Below, piece after piece: positions 6,751 through 10,828 of a stretch of 10,828 bases of DNA. Every line of letters begins with the position of its first letter. Positions within the stretch are counted from its first letter, which is position 1. The stretch comes from an uncultured bacterium (GTDB lineage Bacteria; Actinomycetota; Coriobacteriia; Coriobacteriales; Coriobacteriaceae). The notes below the pieces were generated by a model. That model ran no database searches. It was not told where the DNA came from and saw only the letters and a program-made list of their open reading frames with translations. Location of the stretch: contig CAJMOP010000063.1 of NCBI GenBank assembly GCA_905215115.1, positions 1-10,828 of the forward strand. The letters are read 5' to 3'. Both the position numbers and the translations under genes were made by a program.

Positions 6751-6790
6751 GGGGAGGAATGTAGGCCCGCTAGGGTCTGCATTCCTCCCC
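6751..6790 (-). promoter_or_regulatory. Hairpin in the valS leader, just upstream of the SD
   Basis: GGGGAGGAATG and its reverse complement (6751-6761 and 6780-6790) form an 11-bp perfect stem. Its 18-base interior can add a short inner stem (GGCCC with GGGTC, 6764-6768/6773-6777). In the minus-strand transcript the hairpin ends about 20 bases before the valS start. One arm carries a strong SD-like GGGGAGG, the other the matching anti-SD-like CCTCCCC, so alternative pairing with the true SD (GGGAG) is conceivable. No T-run follows, arguing against a terminator. A regulatory role is inference. Confidence 0.5.
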
Positions 6791-6884
6791 TTAGGTATCG
6801 ATTACTTCAGTCTGATATGACTTCGCTGAGGCTTAAACAAACACACAGAATAACACAGGTAGTTGGGGTTATTGCGTATATATA

Positions 6885-6920
6885 AAATAGCCTCCGACCG
6901 CGGATGGTCGGAGGCTATTT
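6885..6920 (-). terminator. Intrinsic terminator of clpX
   Basis: 15-bp perfect arms (6885-6899 and 6906-6920, core AGCCTCCGACC) enclose the 6-base loop GCGGAT. In minus-strand RNA the stem ends in ATTTT and is followed by an A/U-rich stretch. It begins 21 bases after the clpX stop at 6942 and precedes the valS leader, so it should separate clpX from valS transcription. The A-tract on the other side would also allow function on the plus strand, where no gene ends here. Confidence 0.88.
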
Positions 6921-6941
6921 GCAAGCACGTTTTTGGCTGGT

Positions 6942-8348
6942 TTACCCGTAGATGCGTTGGGGCTGTTCTTCGCCCTTAACCGCCGCTTCGGTTACGACGA
7001 CCTTAGCGACGCCCTCCTCGCTGGGAAGGTCGAACATCGTCTGCTGAAGCACGTCTTCGCAGATGGCGCGCAGGCCGCGGGCGCCGGTCTTGCGAGCAAG
7101 CGCCATGCGGGCGATCTCGTGCAGGGCCGCGTCCTCAAACTCAAGCTCGACGTCCTCGAGCTGGAACATCTTGCGGTACTGACGCACCACGGCGTTCTTG
7201 GGCTCGGTCAGAATCGACACCAGATCGTCCTCGTCGAGCGCCTGCGTCTGGGTGACGACGGGCGTACGGCCCACGAACTCGGGAATCATGCCAAAGGCAT
7301 TAAGATCCTGCGGGAGCACCTGGCGCAGCAGGTCGTTCTCGTCGACCGAGGTGGGGCCGGCGATCTCGGAGTTAAAGCCAACGCCCTTGTTGCCCACGCG
7401 GTCGGCGATGATCTTGTCCAGACCCACAAAGGCACCGCCGCAGATGAACAGGATGTTGGTCGTGTCGATCTGCAGCAGCTCCTGCTGGGGATGCTTGCGG
7501 CCGCCGGTGGGCGGAACGCTGGCCACCGTGCCCTCAAGAATCTTAAGCAGCGCCTGCTGAACACCCTCGCCCGAAACATCGCGGGTAATGGAGAGGTTCT
7601 CAGCCTTGCGGGCAATCTTGTCGATCTCGTCAACGTAGATGATGCCAACCTGTGCGCGCTCAATGTCGCCATCGGCAGCATTAATGAGCTTGAGTAGGAT
7701 GTTCTCCACGTCCTCGCCCACATAGCCGGCCTCGGTGAGCGCGGTGGCATCGGCGATAGCAAACGGCACCTCAAGAATGCGCGCGAGCGTCTGGGCCAGC
7801 AGGGTCTTACCGGTACCGGTGGGACCGAGCAGCAGGATGTTGGACTTGGCGAGCTCTACCTCGTCCATATCGTCATCGAACTGCGAGCCCATGTCGTCAT
7901 CAAAGGCAGACACCGCAGCGCCGCCCTCAATCACGCGGCGATAGTGGTTGTACACGGCCACCGACATGGCGCGCTTGGCGTCCTCCTGACCCATAACATA
8001 GGCCGAAAGCTCGTCATAGATCTCATGCGGCGTCGGCACGTGCGTGATGACCTGGCGATCGTCCTCGAGCTCAAAACCCTCGGTCTCGGGGTCCGCGGCG
8101 GGCTGGGATGCAGCCTGGCCGTGGTCGTTGAGGAAGCCCGGCAGCTTGCCGTTGCGGGCAGCGTCCATAAAGTCCGAAGCCAGCGACTCCTCAAGGATCT
8201 CGGAGCAGGCGGCAACGCACTCGTCGCAGATAAAGATGTTGGTCGGACCCTTTACAAGGCGGCGAACCTGCCCCTGCTCTTTTCCGCAGAAGGAGCAGCG
8301 GATGGGGTTGCCATTCTCGTCAAAGTTGTCCTGCATGTTTCCTGCCAT
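6942..8348 (-). CDS. clpX: ATP-dependent Clp protease ATP-binding subunit ClpX
   Basis: This 468-residue AAA+ unfoldase recognises tagged substrates and threads them into ClpP. The N-terminal zinc-binding domain has C18, C21, C41 and C44 (CSFCGKEQ ... CDECVAACSE). The AAA+ module shows Walker A GPTGTGKT (175-182), pore-1 loop GYVGED (208-213), Walker B IIYVDE (236-241), RKH pore loop (284-286) and sensor 2 in TGARGLRA (R424). VGF (323-325) sits in the IGF-type ClpP-docking loop, so partnership with the adjacent ClpP is expected. It is somewhat longer than E. coli ClpX, with acidic inserts in the linker (about 75-100) and before the Walker A strand (FDDDMGSQFDDDMDE, about 149-163). The ATG at 8348 starts one base after the clpP stop, implying translational coupling, with AAGGA inside the clpP end as SD; ATG at codon 5 is an alternative. 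A strong terminator follows. Confidence 0.98.
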   Translation of the reverse strand: MAGNMQDNFDENGNPIRCSFCGKEQGQVRRLVKGPTNIFICDECVAACSEILEESLASDFMDAARNGKLPGFLNDHGQAASQPAADPETEGFELEDDRQVITHVPTPHEIYDELSAYVMGQEDAKRAMSVAVYNHYRRVIEGGAAVSAFDDDMGSQFDDDMDEVELAKSNILLLGPTGTGKTLLAQTLARILEVPFAIADATALTEAGYVGEDVENILLKLINAADGDIERAQVGIIYVDEIDKIARKAENLSITRDVSGEGVQQALLKILEGTVASVPPTGGRKHPQQELLQIDTTNILFICGGAFVGLDKIIADRVGNKGVGFNSEIAGPTSVDENDLLRQVLPQDLNAFGMIPEFVGRTPVVTQTQALDEDDLVSILTEPKNAVVRQYRKMFQLEDVELEFEDAALHEIARMALARKTGARGLRAICEDVLQQTMFDLPSEEGVAKVVVTEAAVKGEEQPQRIYG

Positions 8349-8349
8349 C

Positions 8350-8982
8350 CTAGGCGTCCTTCGCGGCGAGATCGCGCGAGGTGACGATACGGTCGATCAG
8401 GCCGTAGTCGAGGGCCTCGGCAGCGGTCAGGTAGTTGTCGCGCTCGGTGTCGGCCTGGACCTTCTCGATCGGCTGGCCCGAGGCATCGGACAGGATCTGG
8501 TTGAGCTCGCGGCGGGTCTTCTTGATCTCCTCGGCCACGATCTCGATCTCGGTCTGCTGACCCTGGGCACCGCCGCTGGGCTGGTGAATCATGACCTTGG
8601 AGTGCGGCAGGCAGAAGCGCTTGCCCTTGGCGCCGGCCGAAAGCAGCACGGCAGCCATAGACGCGGCCATACCGACGCAGATGGTGGAGACCTGCGGCTT
8701 GATGAAGTTCATGGTGTCAAGAATCGCCAGGCCAGAGTAAACCTCGCCACCGGGCGAATTGATGTAGAGCGAGATATCCTTCTCGGCATCCTGGCTCTCA
8801 AGATGCAGCAGCTGGGCAACGACCAGGTTGGCGCTGACGGAGTTGATCTCCTCGCCCAAGAAGATGATGCGGTCGTTGAGCAGGCGCGAATAGATATCGT
8901 AGCTGCGCTCGCCGCGCGGCGTCTGCTCGATAACGTATGGCACGAGGGCGGAATCGAACTTAGCGATCATACGCATCTCCAT
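8350..8982 (-). CDS. clpP: ATP-dependent Clp protease proteolytic subunit
   Basis: This serine peptidase forms the double-ring degradation chamber used with ClpX. The catalytic triad is visible: S108 (GMAASMAAVLL), H133 (MIHQPSGG) and D182 (DTERDNYL), numbered from the first ATG. Other family marks are RGERSYDIYSRLL (23-35), INSPGGEVYSGLAI (74-87) and GLIDRI near the C-terminus. The frame opens with ATG at 8982 (210 residues), but the ATG at codon 5 (8970) has GGAG six bases upstream and gives MIAKFDSALVPYVIEQ, closer to the usual family start; it is the better biological candidate. The gene stops one base before clpX, so the two form a protease operon. Only one clpP lies here, while many actinobacteria have two in tandem; whether another exists elsewhere cannot be seen. 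Function is secure. Confidence 0.98.
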   Translation of the reverse strand: MEMRMIAKFDSALVPYVIEQTPRGERSYDIYSRLLNDRIIFLGEEINSVSANLVVAQLLHLESQDAEKDISLYINSPGGEVYSGLAILDTMNFIKPQVSTICVGMAASMAAVLLSAGAKGKRFCLPHSKVMIHQPSGGAQGQQTEIEIVAEEIKKTRRELNQILSDASGQPIEKVQADTERDNYLTAAEALDYGLIDRIVTSRDLAAKDA

Positions 8983-9015
8983 TTCTCTTACGGACCAATA
9001 GTGGCTCTAGACAAA

Positions 9016-9056
9016 CGTACGGTGCCCGCATGCTATGCATTGGCTGGCACCGTACG
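9016..9056 (-). terminator. Hairpin between tig and clpP (possible weak terminator)
   Basis: CGTACGGTGCC (9016-9026) and its exact complement (9046-9056) form an 11-bp stem around a 19-base loop that itself contains GCATGCTATGC. On the minus strand the stem is followed by TTTGTC, a poor T-run. It lies about 75 bases after the tig stop and about 35 bases before clpP. It may end part of the tig transcripts, or instead be a leader structure for clpP. The strand and role are uncertain. Confidence 0.5.
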
Positions 9057-9132
9057 AAGCAACCGGATAACCGGCTTATAACTTTACCCCATCACGGGCA
9101 CATACATGCGCTCGCGTGCAAGGTGGCGAGAA

Positions 9133-10431
9133 TTACTCGGCGTCCTTGGCGGTCTCGTCGACCTCAGTCACCTTGGCGTTCTCGACCAGGTGATCGACGG
9201 CCTTGGAGCGACGGATGGACTCGCGGACGGCAGGCATGCGGCCATCGGCGATGAACTCGGCCTTGGAAGCCTCGACGTCCTTGACGCCAGCCTTCTCGAA
9301 CTCGGCGTTGATGTCGTCCTCGGTGACCTCAATCTTGAGCTCACGGGCGAGAGCGTCGAGCGCCAGGGACTCACGGGCAACGTCGTTGGCCTGCTTGTGC
9401 AGGTCGCCGATGAACTGCTCCATGGTCAGGCCGGAAGCGGGCAGCCAGGTGTCCAGCGTCATGCCGCGGGCAGCGAGGTTGGACAGGAAGTTCTGGCCAA
9501 GCTCCTCAAAGACGGACTGCTCGTAGTCGGCGTCCATCTCGTCGAGCTGCAGGCGCTCGGCGAGAGCGGAGACGCAACGGTTCTCCTTCTCGGCCGGGAG
9601 GCGGGAAGCCTTGTCCTGCTCGATCTCGATCTTGATGGCGTCGCGCATAGCGTCGATGCTGTCGAAGCCAAAGTCAGACTTGACGAGCTCGTCGGTGAGC
9701 TCGGGGGTGTTGCGGACCTTGATGCCCTTGACGGTGACCTCGACGGTGTGGGTCTCGGCCTCCTCGCCCTCCTCGGCCTCGTCGGTCCAGGTGACGGACT
9801 TGACGTCGTCAACGTTGGCGCCGATCAGAGCCTCGTTGAACTCGGCGGGGTTGCTGTCGCTACCGGCGATGAGCATACGGCCCTCGGCGGCAAAGTTGTC
9901 GGCGTTCTCGACGGCCTTGAGGTCGACGGTAACGTAGTCCTCGGACTCGACAGCGCGGCCCTCGACGTCCTCGAAGGTGGCACGGTAGTTGAGGAGCATC
10001 TCGACCTGGTTGTTGATCTCGGACTCGGTGACCTCCGCAGGGGGCATCTCGATCTCGACAGCGTCGAAGGAGGAGAGCTCAGCGGCGGGACGCAGGGAGA
10101 ACTCGACGGTGTAGGTGTAGTCCTCGTGATCCTTGGCGAGGTCGAGCTCCTTGTAGTCACCGCTCTTGGTGGGGACGATGTCCAGCTCGTTGAGGACGGC
10201 GGGCTCGTTGGCGGCGATCAGGTCGTTGGTGGCCTGAGCGAGGGTAGCCTCGGCGCCAAGAGCGGAATCGATGACCGGACGGGGAGCCTTGCCGGCACGG
10301 AAGCCCGGGAAGCGGTACTTCTTGGCGGTGTCCTTGTAGGTCTTCTTGATCGCGGCGTCGACGTCGGCGGCCGGGATGGTGACCGTAGCGGTGAGCTTGG
10401 CGTCCTTGACGTCAGAAGCGGTGATGTTCAA
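9133..10431 (-). CDS. tig: Trigger factor (ribosome-associated chaperone and prolyl isomerase)
   Basis: Trigger factor binds ribosomal protein L23 at the exit tunnel and shields nascent chains. The N-terminal domain carries the signature GFRAGKAP (43-50 from the start used here). The middle FKBP-type PPIase domain follows ATFEDVEGRAVESEDYVTVDLKA. The long helical C-terminal substrate-binding domain (from about residue 245) ends in an acidic tail (TEVDETAKDAE). The frame is open from 10488, but the start is better placed at TTG 10431: AGGAGG at 10443-10438 lies six bases upstream and gives MNITASDVKDAKLTATV (432 residues). GTG at 10434 would be only 3 bases from the SD, and ATG at 10446 overlaps it. 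It is downstream of tRNA-Leu on the same strand and upstream of clpP and clpX, the common actinobacterial order. The FKBP region has an acidic insert (DEAEEGEEAE). Identity is secure; the start is fairly sure. Confidence 0.95.
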   Translation of the reverse strand: MNITASDVKDAKLTATVTIPAADVDAAIKKTYKDTAKKYRFPGFRAGKAPRPVIDSALGAEATLAQATNDLIAANEPAVLNELDIVPTKSGDYKELDLAKDHEDYTYTVEFSLRPAAELSSFDAVEIEMPPAEVTESEINNQVEMLLNYRATFEDVEGRAVESEDYVTVDLKAVENADNFAAEGRMLIAGSDSNPAEFNEALIGANVDDVKSVTWTDEAEEGEEAETHTVEVTVKGIKVRNTPELTDELVKSDFGFDSIDAMRDAIKIEIEQDKASRLPAEKENRCVSALAERLQLDEMDADYEQSVFEELGQNFLSNLAARGMTLDTWLPASGLTMEQFIGDLHKQANDVARESLALDALARELKIEVTEDDINAEFEKAGVKDVEASKAEFIADGRMPAVRESIRRSKAVDHLVENAKVTEVDETAKDAE

Positions 10432-10437
10432 CACGTT

Positions 10438-10443
10438 CCTCCT
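10438..10443 (-). promoter_or_regulatory. Ribosome binding site of tig (decides the start)
   Basis: Minus-strand AGGAGG sits six bases before TTG (10431), three before GTG (10434), and inside codons 2-3 of the upstream ATG frame (10446). Ideal spacing therefore favours the TTG start. Confidence 0.75.
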
Positions 10444-10522
10444 CATACTGCCCAGCTTATCTGAGGTGCTGGTACCTTTATGCAACAAAGAGTCGCGACG
10501 GCCGAAGCCGACGCAGATGCGT

Positions 10523-10606
10523 TGGTGCGGGCGAAAGGACTCGAACCTTCACGGGAATCCCACCAGAACCTAAATCTGGCGCGTCTACCAATTCCGCCAC
10601 GCCCGC
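10523..10606 (-). tRNA. tRNA-Leu (anticodon UAG)
   Basis: The minus strand folds as a class II tRNA. The acceptor stem GCGGGCG pairs with CGCCCGC, followed by discriminator A and an encoded CCA (10525-10523). The D region is GCGGAATTGGTAGACGC. The anticodon stem CCAGA/TCTGG holds loop TTTAGGT, with anticodon TAG at 10572-10570. The long variable arm (GGG ATT CCC) and the T arm with TTCGAGT complete it. The long variable arm and UAG anticodon indicate leucine (CUN codons, chiefly CUA). It lies upstream of tig on the same strand. Confidence 0.96.
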
Positions 10607-10625
10607 ATGAGCGCACAGACTAGGA

Positions 10626-10634
10626 ATGATAGCA
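10626..10634 (-). promoter_or_regulatory. Extended -10 promoter element for tRNA-Leu
   Basis: On the minus strand TGC directly precedes TATCAT (10631-10626), fitting an extended -10 (TGnTATAAT) at 5 of 6 positions in the hexamer. Transcription would start near 10619, about 13 bases before the mature tRNA 5' end. No good -35 is seen at the normal distance. It may also drive tig by read-through. Confidence 0.5.
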
Positions 10635-10693
10635 GATACGAACGACAAGCGCACGCACACGTTTTACAGGCTCACGACCTCACCACGAGTGCG

Positions 10694-10717
10694 AAAGGCG
10701 GGGCGAGTTGCCCCGCC
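10694..10717 (-). terminator. Terminator of the molybdenum hydroxylase gene
   Basis: Minus-strand GGCGGGGC and GCCCCGCC (8-bp perfect stem, loop AACTC) are followed by TTTC. It begins about 30 bases after the stop codon of the partial gene at the right edge and before the tRNA promoter. The stem is very GC-rich but the T-run is short. Confidence 0.65.
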
Positions 10718-10746
10718 CCGCCCATTACGACTTGTTCGCCGACCCG

Positions 10747-10828
10747 CTACTCCCCCAGCAGGGCCTTCTCGGGCGTGATCGGCAGCGAGCGCACCTGGTG
10801 GCCGGTGGCGTGTGCCACGGCCGAGGCC
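10747..10828 (-). CDS. Xanthine dehydrogenase-family molybdopterin-binding subunit, C-terminal end only
   Basis: The minus-strand frame entering from the right edge gives 26 residues before TAG (10749-10747): AVAHATGHQVRSLPITPEK, then ALLGE. The pattern 'A-A-TG-(R/Q)-(V/I)-R-x-LPITPEK' is the usual C-terminal end of the large, molybdopterin-binding subunit of xanthine dehydrogenase/aldehyde oxidase family hydroxylases. These oxidise purines or other heterocycles and aldehydes, using a molybdenum cofactor with partner FAD and 2Fe-2S subunits. All active-site motifs lie outside the window, so the substrate and even the subfamily (for example selenium-dependent types) cannot be judged. A terminator follows and separates it from tRNA-Leu and tig. 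Confidence 0.7.
   Translation of the reverse strand, partial: ASAVAHATGHQVRSLPITPEKALLGE

Noticed and set aside
6639..6782. Possible 47-residue leader ORF upstream of and overlapping valS (minus strand, SD-like GGGGAGGA before ATG)
   Set aside because: The SD-like sequence touches the ATG, leaving no usable spacing, and the ATG is buried in the leader hairpin.
4109..6820. Two long plus-strand open frames (418 and 473 codons) opposite valS
   Set aside because: They are antisense shadows of a high-GC gene, with low-complexity V/L/G/D-rich translations and no domain; valS on the other strand is unmistakable.
9106..10464. 452-codon plus-strand frame opposite tig
   Set aside because: Its translation is almost only G, L, V, D and E, the mirror of acidic codons in tig; no ribosome binding site or family.

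Overview
The window looks like a chromosomal segment of a Coriobacteriia-type actinobacterium, most likely Collinsella or a close relative. The basis is the high-GC codon use, the actinobacterial gene order trigger factor - clpP - clpX - valS - folC, the FAD oxidoreductase/DUF1667 pair common in anaerobes, and the many palindromic intergenic elements. The genus is inferred from protein style and layout; no database search was possible.

Layout: (1) Positions 1-696 (+) hold the end of an FAD/NAD-dependent oxidoreductase gene followed by a DUF1667 gene. (2) Positions 697-1249 are a gene-free stretch packed with nested inverted repeats and ending in a plausible promoter. (3) An M24 Xaa-Pro-type peptidase gene runs 1250-2338 (+) and converges on folC (2444-3802, -); a second copy of one of the palindromes lies between them. 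(4) On the minus strand, in order of transcription, come the C-terminal end of a molybdenum hydroxylase large subunit (10747-10828), its terminator, tRNA-Leu(UAG), tig, clpP, clpX with a strong terminator, valS with a hairpin in its leader, a 231-bp structured spacer, and folC.

The minus-strand block is housekeeping. Trigger factor catches nascent chains at the ribosome. ClpP and ClpX, one base apart, form an ATP-dependent protease. ValRS charges tRNA-Val, and FolC makes and polyglutamates folate. Only one clpP is present where many actinobacteria carry two in tandem. The plus-strand pair at the left edge probably belongs to a redox/glycerol-phosphate type cluster continuing outside the window.

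The least explained material is the intergenic DNA. At least four different inverted-repeat designs occur, three of them nested within 506 bp (697-1202). One occurs twice, about 1.6 kb apart and in opposite orientation, with conserved stems and diverged loops. I see no defence system, CRISPR array, transposase or prophage. All protein genes appear intact except the two cut by the window edges.
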